NCBI RefSeq assembly: GCF_009865135.1
Contig: NZ_WWGH01000001.1
Location: forward strand, 2,294,001-2,358,000
Origin: Streptomyces sp. SID8374
GTDB taxonomy: Bacteria; Actinomycetota; Actinomycetes; Streptomycetales; Streptomycetaceae
Direction: 5' to 3'
DNA length: 64,000 bases
Part shown: positions 9,393-17,888 of the stretch, in pieces
Layout of the letters: every line of letters begins with the position of its first letter
How positions within the stretch are numbered: the first letter of the stretch is position 1
The notes under the pieces: generated by a model
What the model was told of the DNA's origin: nothing
Databases searched by the model: none
The model's input: only the letters and a program-made list of their open reading frames with translations
Made by a program: the position numbers and the translations under genes

Positions 9393-12300
9393 GTGGAGAA
9401 GGAACTGATCGGCAGTGGCGGTACGGGGGCTCCTGCCCGCCCCGCCCTCCCGGGCACCAACGGGTCCACCCAGCCCGCCGGGTCCGCCGCGTCCGCCGCG
9501 TCCGCCGCCTCCGCCCGGCCTGCCGGGTCCGCCGCCGACTCTTCCCCGGCCGCCGGAGCGACCGTCCCGGCGAGGACGAGCGGCACCGGCAGCAGCACCG
9601 CACCCGGCTCCACCCCCGCACCGAACCCCCACCCCGACCCCTGGTGGCTCCCCGGCATCGTCGGCGACCCGCCCCTGTGCGAGCCCGACTGGGTCGCCTT
9701 CGTACGGGCCGTCATCGCGGACGCGCCGCCCCAGGCCGTCGTCGCCGAACGGGAGTACCCCGGCCTCACCGGGTTCGCCCTGGTCGTCGCTCCCTTCGCC
9801 GAGCGGGCCGCCGGGCGGCTGCTGACCTCGCCGTCGAACAACGCCGTACGGGCCGGGAACGCCGTCGGGCTCGCCCCCGTGCTGGAGGACTTCCGCTCCC
9901 ACCTGGTCCGGCGGCTGGCCCGGCTCGCGGCCCGGACGCTCGTGCTGGAGCTGCACAAGGCGCGGCGGGCGGGGCGGCTGGCCGGGGAGGGGCCCGAGGA
10001 GCGGTTCCGGGACTTCCTGCGGCGGACGGCGGGACGGGACGGGCTCGCGGCCTTCCTCACCTCCTATCCCGTACTGGCCCGCATCCTGGCCCGGACGAGC
10101 CTGGCCGCCGCCGACGCCTTCACGGAGATGCTCGGCCGGCTCGCCGACGACCGCGAACTGCTGGCCACCTCCGGCGTGTTGGGCGACCCGGGGCCGGAGG
10201 GCGCCGGGCGCGGGCCGGTGGCGCTGACCGGGGTCGATGCCGGTGCGGGTGACAGCCACCGCGGGGGCCGCTCGGTGATGCTGCTGCGGTTCACCGACGG
10301 CACCCGGCTGGTCTACAAGCCGCGCCCGCTCGCGGCGCACCGGCACTTCAACTCCCTGGTGGAGTGGTTCGGTTCGCTGCCCGGGACACCGGGGCTGCGG
10401 GCGCTGCGGGTGCTGGACCGGGGCGACTACGGGTGGGTGGAGTTCGTCGAGGAGCGGCCCTGCACCTCGACCGCCGAGACCCATCTCTTCTACCGGCGCC
10501 AGGGCGCGCTGCTGGCCCTGCTCCACCTGCTGGACGGCACCGATCTGCACCAGGAGAACCTGATCGCCTGCGGGTCGCACCCGGTCCTGGTCGATGTGGA
10601 GACCCTCTTCCACCCGCCGCTCACCCAGGCCCACTCCGCCGACCCCGCCGCCCGGGCCCTGCACGACTCGGTCCACCGGGTCGGGCTGCTGCCGCAGCTG
10701 CTGGTCGGGGACTCGGCCGCACTCGACGTCTCCGCGATCGGCGGCGGCCGGGCTGCCTCCTCCCCGATCGAGACCGCCGACTGGGCGGACGCGGGCACGG
10801 ACACCATGCGGCTGGTACGGCGCTCCGCGCGGTTCACCGAGTCCGCCAACCGGCCCCGGCTGGAAGGGGTTCCGGCCGACCCGTCGGCGTACACCGACTC
10901 CCTCTGCGAGGGGTTCCGCGTCGGCTACACCGCCATCAGCGACTACCGCGACGAACTGCTCGGCAAGCGCGGCCTGTTGACCGACTTCGCACAGGACGAG
11001 GTGCGGGTCGTGCCCCGGCCGACCTGGGCCTACACCACGCTGCTGGACGAGTCGACCCACCCCGACCTGATGCGGGACGCCGCCGAGCGCGACCAGGTCC
11101 TCTCCCTGCTGCGCACCCCCGCCCTGGGCGTGCCCGCGCTGCCCGGGCTGGAGGACGAGGAGATCGAGGAGCTGTGGAACGGCGATGTGCCGGTCTTCCT
11201 CACCCGGCCCGGCTCCGCCGACCTGTGGAGCGGCACCGGGCGCGGGGTGCCGGTCGCGCCGGGACCCACCGGGCTGGCCCGGGTCGAGGAGAAGGTGCGG
11301 GCCATGGACACGGTGGACCGCCAGGACCAGGAGCGGATCATCCGGGCCGCCATGGTGTCCACCTCCCCCGAACCGCCGCACCGGGCGGAGGGCGGAGCGC
11401 GGGCCCGGACGGCCGCGACGGCCCCCGAGCCGGAGCAACTGCTTTCCGCCGCACGCTCGGTGGGCGATCAGCTCGTCTCGCTCGCCTACCGGCACGAGGC
11501 CCGCACCAACTGGATCGGCCTGGAGCTGCTCGGCGAGCGCTACTGGCGGCTCGCCCCGATGGCGGCCGACCTCGCGAGCGGCTACACCGGTCCCGCGCTC
11601 TTCCTCGCCCAGCTGGCCGCCCTCTCCGGCGCCGAGCGGTACGCCGAGGCCGCCCGCGAGGCGCTGGCCCCGGTCCCCGGGCTGCTGGACGCGCTGCACG
11701 GCCGGGTCGACGACCTCACGGTGCTGGGCTCGGGGGCCTTCGCGGGCCTCGGCGGCATCGCGTACGCCCTGGCCGAGGTGGGCTCGCTCCTCGGCGACGC
11801 CACGGTCCTGGAGCTGGCGGGTCCGGCGACCCGGCTGGCCTGCGCGGCGAGCGCCGCCGAGGACGGGTACGGGGTGCGCGGCGGTGCGGCCGGCGGGCTG
11901 GTCTCCCTGCTCGCGGTGCACCGCACCACCGGCCGGGCCGAGGCCTGGCGGGGCGCCGAGCGCTGCGCCGAACGTCTCTCCGTCGCACCGCTCCCGGCCG
12001 CCGGGGGCTTCGCGGAGGGGGCCGCGGGCATCGGCTGGGCGCTGCTGCGCTTCGCCGCGGCGGGGGGCGGTGAGCAGTACCGTACGGCGGGGCTGCGGGC
12101 CCTGCGCCGGGCGACCGTCGAGGTGACGGGGGGCCTGGCCTGGTGCGAGGGGGCCGCGGGCGTGGCCCTCGCCGTCGCGGACAGCCCGGACGCGCTCACC
12201 GATCCGGACCTGTCCGGCTGGCTGGCGGAGCGGACCGGTGAGCTGGCGGACTGCGCGCCGCTCGCCGACGACAGCCTCTGCCACGGCGAGCTCGGCCTGC

Positions 12301-12536
12301 TGGAGCTGCTCGGCCACAGCGCCCTGACCGGCGACCGTACGCCGTGGGTGCGCCGGGCCGGGACGCTGCTGGCCGCTGCCGACCGGGAGGGGCCGCGCTG
12401 CGGGACCCCCGGACACGTACCGCACCCGGGGCTGCTCACCGGCCTCTCGGGCATCGGGCACGGACTGCTGCGGGCGGGGTTCCCCGACCGGATCGGCTCC
12501 GCGCTGCTCCTCCACCCGTCCGCGGGGGCCGCCTAG
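9393..12536 (+). CDS. lanM: class II lanthipeptide synthetase LanM
   Basis: A 1,047-residue bifunctional enzyme starting at GTG 9393 behind GGGAGG. A low-complexity Ala/Gly/Pro/Ser extension (about residues 8-75) precedes the DUF4135 dehydratase domain. That domain holds the kinase-like strand LVYKPRPLAAH and the catalytic GTDLHQENLIA (Asp384, His386, Asn389) followed by LVDVETLF. Such domains phosphorylate Ser/Thr and eliminate phosphate to give Dha/Dhb. The C-terminal LanC-like cyclase (from about residue 690) keeps all three zinc ligands: Cys918 (WCEGAAG) and Cys963-His964 (CHGELG). Both activities therefore look intact. The putative precursor gene lies 140 bp downstream and, oddly, encodes no cysteine. 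No LanT peptidase-transporter is nearby. Confidence 0.92.
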   Translation: MEKELIGSGGTGAPARPALPGTNGSTQPAGSAASAASAASARPAGSAADSSPAAGATVPARTSGTGSSTAPGSTPAPNPHPDPWWLPGIVGDPPLCEPDWVAFVRAVIADAPPQAVVAEREYPGLTGFALVVAPFAERAAGRLLTSPSNNAVRAGNAVGLAPVLEDFRSHLVRRLARLAARTLVLELHKARRAGRLAGEGPEERFRDFLRRTAGRDGLAAFLTSYPVLARILARTSLAAADAFTEMLGRLADDRELLATSGVLGDPGPEGAGRGPVALTGVDAGAGDSHRGGRSVMLLRFTDGTRLVYKPRPLAAHRHFNSLVEWFGSLPGTPGLRALRVLDRGDYGWVEFVEERPCTSTAETHLFYRRQGALLALLHLLDGTDLHQENLIACGSHPVLVDVETLFHPPLTQAHSADPAARALHDSVHRVGLLPQLLVGDSAALDVSAIGGGRAASSPIETADWADAGTDTMRLVRRSARFTESANRPRLEGVPADPSAYTDSLCEGFRVGYTAISDYRDELLGKRGLLTDFAQDEVRVVPRPTWAYTTLLDESTHPDLMRDAAERDQVLSLLRTPALGVPALPGLEDEEIEELWNGDVPVFLTRPGSADLWSGTGRGVPVAPGPTGLARVEEKVRAMDTVDRQDQERIIRAAMVSTSPEPPHRAEGGARARTAATAPEPEQLLSAARSVGDQLVSLAYRHEARTNWIGLELLGERYWRLAPMAADLASGYTGPALFLAQLAALSGAERYAEAAREALAPVPGLLDALHGRVDDLTVLGSGAFAGLGGIAYALAEVGSLLGDATVLELAGPATRLACAASAAEDGYGVRGGAAGGLVSLLAVHRTTGRAEAWRGAERCAERLSVAPLPAAGGFAEGAAGIGWALLRFAAAGGGEQYRTAGLRALRRATVEVTGGLAWCEGAAGVALAVADSPDALTDPDLSGWLAERTGELADCAPLADDSLCHGELGLLELLGHSALTGDRTPWVRRAGTLLAAADREGPRCGTPGHVPHPGLLTGLSGIGHGLLRAGFPDRIGSALLLHPSAGAA

Positions 12537-12548
12537 ACCGGCACCCTG

Positions 12549-12564
12549 CGGCTGATATCAGCCG
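12549..12564. promoter_or_regulatory. 16-bp perfect palindrome after lanM
   Basis: CGGCTGATATCAGCCG is a perfect palindrome 12 bp after the lanM stop. It has no loop, so it reads better as a protein-binding dyad than as a terminator hairpin. It lies about 110 bp upstream of the precursor gene. Confidence 0.35.
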
Positions 12565-12622
12565 TTCCATCCGCACCGACCTCCTGACCGCACCCGTTGT
12601 CGACCAACCGTCAGAAACCCTT

Positions 12623-12654
12623 CGTTCACCGTTCAGTCCGTTCAGAATTCAGCA
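12623..12654 (+). repeat. imperfect 16-bp tandem repeat upstream of the lanM precursor
   Basis: Two adjacent 16-bp units starting CGTTCA (12623-12638 and 12639-12654) match at 11 of 16 positions. Each contains two TTCA boxes, so TTCA recurs at 12625, 12632, 12641 and 12648. The placement 23 bp upstream of the precursor ATG suggests a regulator binding site or promoter element. This is inference. Confidence 0.35.
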
Positions 12655-12676
12655 CTCGGCAGAGAATGAGGCAGAG

Positions 12677-12871
12677 ATGACGCACATCAGCGAATCGGCG
12701 ATGCAGGGATCCGGCACCTCCGCCCACGAGGGCGCCTACGACCACCCGGCCGGCCAGATATCCCTCGGTATCGGCGGCGGGCTGGGGATGCGCAGCAGAC
12801 TCCTCAGCGCCTCGGAGGGCGAGACCGGCAACACCATCGACCTTCCGTGGACCACCATGATTCCCCTTTAA
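12677..12871 (+). CDS. lanA: putative LanM substrate precursor peptide without cysteine
   Basis: A 64-residue peptide encoded between lanM and the LAL regulator. It starts MTHISESAMQGSG and ends LPWTTMIPL. A His/Glu/Asp-bearing leader half (SAHEGAYDHPAGQISLGI) is followed by a GGGLG stretch of the kind where class II leaders are often cleaved. The remaining segment, MRSRLLSASEGETGN then TIDLPWTTMIPL, is rich in Ser and Thr. It contains no Cys anywhere, so ordinary lanthionine rings cannot form within it. Position and size argue for a substrate of the adjacent LanM, which would then yield dehydroamino acids or non-Cys crosslinks. The start is supported by GCAGAG and by the abrupt composition change. 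It could instead be a non-RiPP small protein. Confidence 0.65.
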   Translation: MTHISESAMQGSGTSAHEGAYDHPAGQISLGIGGGLGMRSRLLSASEGETGNTIDLPWTTMIPL

Positions 12872-12942
12872 CCACAGCTCGGCCCGTATTGTGGCGCATT
12901 GAGCCACTGCCGGATGAGTTACGACTCCAGTAGCCTGCGGCC

Positions 12943-15858
12943 ATGCGAGCCACTTCGCCGGTCATCGTCGGGCGGGACGAGGAGATCGGCCTGCTGAGCA
13001 GCGCCCTGGACGCCGTGCAACGGCGTTCGGGGCGCGCCTTGTTCTTCCTCGGCGAGGCGGGGATCGGCAAATCCCGGCTGGTGGGTGAGTGCGCCTACCG
13101 GGCGTACGGGCTCAACATGCCCGTGCTCCGGGGCCGGGCCACGTCGACCGGGCTCGTCGTCCCGTTCCGGCCACTCGTGGAAGCCCTCTCCTCGCGCTTC
13201 CGGGCCGCCGGCACCCCGACCGACCCCGAGCTGGCCCCCTACCACCCCGCGCTGGCCCGGTTGGTCCCCGAGTGGCGCCAGGAGGCCTCGCCCGGCTATC
13301 CGGAGACCGTGGTGGAGCTGGCGGAGGCGCTGCTGCGGCTGCTGTCCGTGCTGGGCCGGGAGTCCGGCTGCGCGATCCTGCTGGAGGACCTGCACGACAG
13401 CGACACGGAGACCGTCGCGGTGGTCGAGTACGTCATCGACAACCTCGCCGATCTGCCGATCCTGCTCCTGGGGACGCTGCGCCCGGAGGCGGGGGCCGCC
13501 CTCGACCTCGTACGCTCCGCGGAGCGCCGCCAGGCCGCCACCGTACGGGAGTTGAAACCGCTCGCCGACGAGCAGATGCGGGCGCTGACCGGTGCGTGTC
13601 TGGAGGCGGCGCCCGAGGAGATACCCCCGGAGGTGCACCGGCGCCTCGCCGAACGCGCGGGCGGCAACCCCTACTTGGTGGAAGTGCTGCTGGCGGACCT
13701 GCTGGACACCGGCCAGTTGCGCCGGGCGGAGGGCGGCTGGGAGGCGGCCGACGATCCCGGCGGGCCGGTCCCCTCGGGCATCGTGCGGAGCTGGACCCGC
13801 AGACTCGACCGGCTGGACGAGCCGGTCCGGGACCTCTTACTCGCGGCGGCCACCCTGGGCGGCCAGTTCTCCGTCTCCGTGCTCCAGACCGTCACCGGTT
13901 TCGAGGACCGGGCCCTCTTCACCCATCTGCGGTCCGCCGTCGAGGCGGGCGTGATCGCCCCCGACGGCGCCGCCCCCGACCGGTACGCCTTCCGCCACTC
14001 GCTGACCGCCGAGGCGCTGATCTCCTCGCTCGCCCCGGCCGAGCGCGCCTCGCTCGCCCGCCGCGCCGCCGGGGCCGTGGAGCACTCCGGCCACCCCCTC
14101 GACGAGGACGGGCAGCAGCTCGTCGCCTCCCTCCACCTCGCCGCGGGCAACCGCTCGGGCGCGGCCCTGCGGTTCGCGGAGGCCGGGAGACGGATGCTCG
14201 CCTCAGGGGCCCACGGTTCGGCCGTGGTGCTGCTGGAGCGGGCCTGCCCCCTGGCCGCCGACGCCGACCGGGCCGCCATCGCCGAGTCCCTTGCGGTCGC
14301 CCGGGCCGAGGGCGGCGACCTGGACGCCGCCCTGGAGCTGGCCGAGACGCTGCCGCCGGTCCCGGCGCGCACCGAGGCCGCCGACCGGCGCGGCGAGGTC
14401 CACGTCAAGATCGCCTGGGTGGCGGTGATGGCCGAGCGGGCGGCCGACGCGGCCCGCCAGATCGACGCCGCCCGCACCCTGCTCGGCCATGAGCCGGCGC
14501 CCGGCCGCCGGGCCGCGCTCGCCGTCGCCGACGCCCATCTCGCCCTGCTCCCCGGGCAGGAGCACCGGTGCCCCTCGGAGACCGAGCGGGCCGCCCGCGA
14601 GGCCGCGGAGATCGCCGAGGCCGAGGGGCTGCCCGTGGTGGCCTGCCAGGCCTGGCAGCTGCTGGCGCTGCTGCTGCGCGAGAAGGGGTTCGACGAGGCG
14701 GACGCCTGCCTGGAGCGGATGCTCGCGCTCTCCACCGACCACGGTCTGCCCGTCTGGCGGGCGGAGGCCCTGGTGCGGCTCGGGGCGAACGCCTTCATGC
14801 GGACCGGGGACGCCTCCCGGCTGCGCTCGGCGCGGGCCGCGGCCACGGAGCTGGGTGCGCTGCTGCTGACCCAGACGGTGGACGGGCTGCTCGCCATGAA
14901 CGCGGTGCTGTGCGCCCGTTGGGACGAGGCGCAGGAGATCATCGACCGTTCGCTGGAGGCCAGCGCCCGGGTCGGCAACCTCTCCGCCCACCGCTATCTG
15001 CTGCTCTCCGCCGCCACGATGGCCGCGCACCGGGGGCGGCGGCGGGACATGGACCGGGCGCTCGCCGCGTTCCGCCGGGCGGGTGGTGAGCAATCCCTGC
15101 TCGTGCCGCACCAGTTGGGGCTGTGCAAGGCGATCGGCGCCCTCCTGGAGGAGGACCGGGAACGGGCCCTGGAGGGGCTGGACGCGGTGCAGGCCTGGGA
15201 GCGGGACCACCCCAGCTACTTCTATCTGAGCGGGAGTTACGGGCTGCGCCCCTTCCTGCGGGTGCTGGCGGGGGCGGCGGACCGGGAGGAGTACGAGGCC
15301 GTACGCGCCTCGCCCGGCGCCCAACTGGCTTGGAACGGACAGTTCCTGGAGCTGGCGGACGCCGTGCTGCTGGGCCGTTCCGGCGACCGGGCCGGGGCCG
15401 CCCGCCTGGTGGCCGCCTTCGACGCCCGCTCCACGCCTTTCCCGGTCGCCCGCCATCTCGGGCTGCGCCTGGTCGCGGACGCGGCCCGCGCCGACGGGTG
15501 GGGCGAGCCGGTCGCCTGGCTGCGGCGGGCCGAGGAGTTCTTCTACGGGGTCGGGGCGCAGGCGGTCGCCTCCGCGTGCCGGGCGGCGCTGCGGCAGGCC
15601 GGGGCGAGCGTCACCCAGCACCGGGGCGGCTGGGACCGCATCCCGCTGTCGCTGCGGACCAGCGGGGTGACCCCGCGGGAGTACGAGGTGTTCGTGCTGC
15701 TCCCGGAGCGGCCCGGCAACCAGCAGATCGCCCGGCGGCTCTCCATCTCGCCGCGCACGGTGGAGAAGCACATGGCCAGCCTGCTCAGCAAGACCGGGCG
15801 CGCGGACCGCTCGGCGCTGTGCGAGTTCGCGGCGGAGTGCGCGGTGGAACCGACCTGA
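12943..15858 (+). CDS. LAL-type LuxR-family regulator (large ATP-binding)
   Basis: A 971-residue protein with the LAL layout. An N-terminal AAA/NACHT-like ATPase has Walker A GEAGIGKSRLV (about residues 36-46) and Walker B AILLEDLHD. A long TPR-like middle follows. The C-terminal LuxR helix-turn-helix has TPREYEVFVLL, then NQQIARRLSISPRTVEKHM. These proteins activate specialised-metabolite clusters. Codon 299 is TTA (13837-13839), in frame in DLLLAAA, so full translation should need the bldA tRNA and thus be delayed to development. It lies between the LanM precursor and the SARP gene and is followed by a strong hairpin. It is a good candidate to bind the 24-bp element shared by the lanM and SARP promoters. 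Confidence 0.9.
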   Translation: MRATSPVIVGRDEEIGLLSSALDAVQRRSGRALFFLGEAGIGKSRLVGECAYRAYGLNMPVLRGRATSTGLVVPFRPLVEALSSRFRAAGTPTDPELAPYHPALARLVPEWRQEASPGYPETVVELAEALLRLLSVLGRESGCAILLEDLHDSDTETVAVVEYVIDNLADLPILLLGTLRPEAGAALDLVRSAERRQAATVRELKPLADEQMRALTGACLEAAPEEIPPEVHRRLAERAGGNPYLVEVLLADLLDTGQLRRAEGGWEAADDPGGPVPSGIVRSWTRRLDRLDEPVRDLLLAAATLGGQFSVSVLQTVTGFEDRALFTHLRSAVEAGVIAPDGAAPDRYAFRHSLTAEALISSLAPAERASLARRAAGAVEHSGHPLDEDGQQLVASLHLAAGNRSGAALRFAEAGRRMLASGAHGSAVVLLERACPLAADADRAAIAESLAVARAEGGDLDAALELAETLPPVPARTEAADRRGEVHVKIAWVAVMAERAADAARQIDAARTLLGHEPAPGRRAALAVADAHLALLPGQEHRCPSETERAAREAAEIAEAEGLPVVACQAWQLLALLLREKGFDEADACLERMLALSTDHGLPVWRAEALVRLGANAFMRTGDASRLRSARAAATELGALLLTQTVDGLLAMNAVLCARWDEAQEIIDRSLEASARVGNLSAHRYLLLSAATMAAHRGRRRDMDRALAAFRRAGGEQSLLVPHQLGLCKAIGALLEEDRERALEGLDAVQAWERDHPSYFYLSGSYGLRPFLRVLAGAADREEYEAVRASPGAQLAWNGQFLELADAVLLGRSGDRAGAARLVAAFDARSTPFPVARHLGLRLVADAARADGWGEPVAWLRRAEEFFYGVGAQAVASACRAALRQAGASVTQHRGGWDRIPLSLRTSGVTPREYEVFVLLPERPGNQQIARRLSISPRTVEKHMASLLSKTGRADRSALCEFAAECAVEPT

Positions 15859-15866
15859 GGCGTCTC

Positions 15867-15893
15867 CCGTGCCCCCACAACATGGGGGCACGG
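15867..15893 (+). terminator. hairpin terminator after the LAL gene
   Basis: Perfect 10-bp arms CCGTGCCCCC / GGGGGCACGG surround a 7-nt loop, 9 bp after the LAL stop. There is no U-tract, which is common in Streptomyces. Its CCCCCA/TGGGGG content also resembles the nearby operator, so it may be bound by a regulator. Confidence 0.6.
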
Positions 15894-15923
15894 GGCGGTT
15901 TCGGTCGGGTGTACGGGCGGAAC

Positions 15924-15969
15924 ATGCGGGCAGTCCCCCGATGTGCCGGTCTGCGTACGGCTCCAGGAT
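15924..15969 (+). promoter_or_regulatory. SARP promoter: second copy of the shared 24-bp element plus CAGGAT
   Basis: Positions 15924-15947 match the lanM upstream element at 18 of 24 positions (same ATG, GGGCA, CCCC, ATG and GCC blocks). As at lanM, 17 bp separate it from AGGAT, here within CAGGAT at 15964-15969. The SARP ATG follows 53 bp later. No -35 box is evident, which suits activator-dependent transcription. Confidence 0.5.
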
Positions 15970-16022
15970 CGAGGGGTACGTACGGCAGTCTGCCGCCCGT
16001 CCCCGCTTCCGGAGGCCCGCTG

Positions 16023-17888
16023 ATGATCCGACCTCCCGCCCGTCCGGCCCCCGCCGGTGCGGTGTACTTCTCGCTCCTCGGCCCGCTCACCGCCGTACGG
16101 GACGGCCGTCCGCTCCCACTCGGCCCGCGCAAACAGCGCCTCGTCCTGGCCACCCTGCTCGCCCGCCCCAACACCCCTGTCCCCGTGGATGTGTTGACCG
16201 ACGCGGTGTGGCCCGACGACCCGCCGCGCACCGCGCGCAAGAACCTCCAGGTGTACGTGAGCGCCGCCCGCGCCCTGCTCGGCTCCACCGGCGACGACGG
16301 GCGGGACCGGGTCGTCCACGGCTGCGGCGGCTACCGGCTCACCATCGGTGAGGGCGAGCTGGACACCCTGCGCTTCCGCTCCCTGGCCCGGGCCGGGCGG
16401 GCCGCCGGGGAACGCGGCGACCTGCGCGGCGCCGCCCGGCTGCTGCGGGAGGCGCTGGACCTGTGGGAGGGGCCGCCGCTGAACGACCTGCGGGACTCCT
16501 CCGGGGTGGCGGAGGAGGCGGAGCGGCTGGAGGCCCGCTGTCTGACCGTGTACGAGGACTGGGCCGAGACCGAGATCGAACTCGGCCGGGCCGCCGTCGC
16601 GGTGGACGGCCTGCGCGATCTGGTGGAGCGCCACCCGCTGCGGGAGCGGCTGCGGGTGGCATGGATGAACTCGCTGCACCAGTCGGGGCGGCAGGCCGAG
16701 GCGCTGGCGGTCTACGACGACTACCGGCAGTTGCTGGCAAGGGAGTTGGGCCTGGAGCCGAGTCCGGCGATGGCGGCCCTGTACCGGGCGATGCTGGGCC
16801 GGGGCCGCGCCGCCCGGCCCCCGGCGGGCGACCGGGACACCGCGCACGGCACGGCGCTGCCCGCCGCACCGAGGCACTTCACCGGCCGCCGCGAGGAACT
16901 GCGGGATCTGCTGGCCCTGTTGGGCTCCCCGGACGAGGGGGTGGTGGTCGTCTCGGGGCCCGCCGGGTCCGGCAAGTCGGCACTGGCGCTGCGGGCGGCC
17001 CATCTGCTCGGCGACGGCTTCCCCGACGGGCGGTTCCACGTCCAGGTCCGGCGCGAGGACGGCTCGGCCCGTACCCCGGCCGAAGTCCTGGGCGAGCTGG
17101 GCCGGTTGTGCGGGGTGCGCGTCCCGACGGTCCCGGCGGTGCCGGCCGGTCCGGAGAGCGGCCCGGCGGCGGCGGTCTCGCAGGGCGCGGAGGACGCCTG
17201 GCAGCGCTGGCTGTCCCTGCACCGGGCGCTGATCGTCCTCGACGACGTACCGGACGAGGCTTTCGTACGGGGGCTGCTGCCCCGGTCAAGCCCGTCCTCG
17301 GTGGTGCTCACCGCGCGCGGGCAGCTGGCAGGGCTCGCCCCCGTGCACCGGATCGCGCTGGGAGCCCTGGCGGACGGCGAGGCGCTGGAGCTGCTGGGCA
17401 AGCTGATCGGGCCCGGGCGGCTGCGGACCGACCCGGCGGCGGCCCTGCGGATCGTCCGGGCCTGCGGCGCGCTGCCGCTGGCGGTGGGGGTGAGCGGGAT
17501 GCGGCTGGCGGTGCTGCGCCATCTGCCGCTCGCGGAGTACGCGGACCGGCTCGGCGACCCGTCGGCGGCCCTGGACGAACTGGTCGCCGGGGACGTCTCC
17601 GTACGGCTGCGGATGGCGTCCGGCTGGCAGGACCTGTCGCCGGACGGCCGGCGGGCGCTGGGGCGGCTGGCCGGGCCCGCACAGGAGGGCGGCTTCACCC
17701 TGCACGGGGCGATGGAGGCCCTGGGGTGCGGGGAGCGGGCCGCGATCCGTACCGTCGAGTCGCTGATCGACGCGGGGGCGGTGACCTCGCCCACCGGGGA
17801 GGTCACCGCCCATGCCGCGCTGTACGAGGTGCCGCGGCTGCTCTGTCTGTACGCGCGCGAGCGCGAGGGGGCGCTCACCCCAGAGTGA
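16023..17888 (+). CDS. SARP-family regulator with NB-ARC ATPase domain (AfsR/DnrI type)
   Basis: A 621-residue protein starting at ATG 16023 behind CCGGAGG. The N-terminus is a winged-helix DNA-binding domain (LLGPLTAVRDGRPLPLGPRK, then VDVLTDAVWPDDPPRTA) followed by a BTAD tetratricopeptide domain ending in RELGLEPSPAM. Together these define SARPs, which bind direct heptamer repeats. An NB-ARC ATPase follows, with Walker A GPAGSGKSALALR and ALIVLDDVPDE, and a short C-terminal helical region. It is probably the second pathway-level activator after the LAL protein. Its 3' end overlaps the convergent lanKC gene by 14 bp. A possible target, with repeats 11 bp apart, lies between the class III precursor and the radical SAM gene. 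Confidence 0.9.
   Translation: MIRPPARPAPAGAVYFSLLGPLTAVRDGRPLPLGPRKQRLVLATLLARPNTPVPVDVLTDAVWPDDPPRTARKNLQVYVSAARALLGSTGDDGRDRVVHGCGGYRLTIGEGELDTLRFRSLARAGRAAGERGDLRGAARLLREALDLWEGPPLNDLRDSSGVAEEAERLEARCLTVYEDWAETEIELGRAAVAVDGLRDLVERHPLRERLRVAWMNSLHQSGRQAEALAVYDDYRQLLARELGLEPSPAMAALYRAMLGRGRAARPPAGDRDTAHGTALPAAPRHFTGRREELRDLLALLGSPDEGVVVVSGPAGSGKSALALRAAHLLGDGFPDGRFHVQVRREDGSARTPAEVLGELGRLCGVRVPTVPAVPAGPESGPAAAVSQGAEDAWQRWLSLHRALIVLDDVPDEAFVRGLLPRSSPSSVVLTARGQLAGLAPVHRIALGALADGEALELLGKLIGPGRLRTDPAAALRIVRACGALPLAVGVSGMRLAVLRHLPLAEYADRLGDPSAALDELVAGDVSVRLRMASGWQDLSPDGRRALGRLAGPAQEGGFTLHGAMEALGCGERAAIRTVESLIDAGAVTSPTGEVTAHAALYEVPRLLCLYAREREGALTPE

Noticed and set aside
8901..12515. A 1,204-codon open frame antisense to lanM
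   Set aside because: It is Gly/Arg/Pro-rich with no domain, starts inside another gene and mirrors the GC3 bias of lanM; a typical shadow frame.
12344..12676. An upstream in-frame extension of the Cys-free precursor that would add cysteines
   Set aside because: The extension lies mostly inside lanM in another frame; the ATG at 12677 has a usable ribosome site and the composition changes there.
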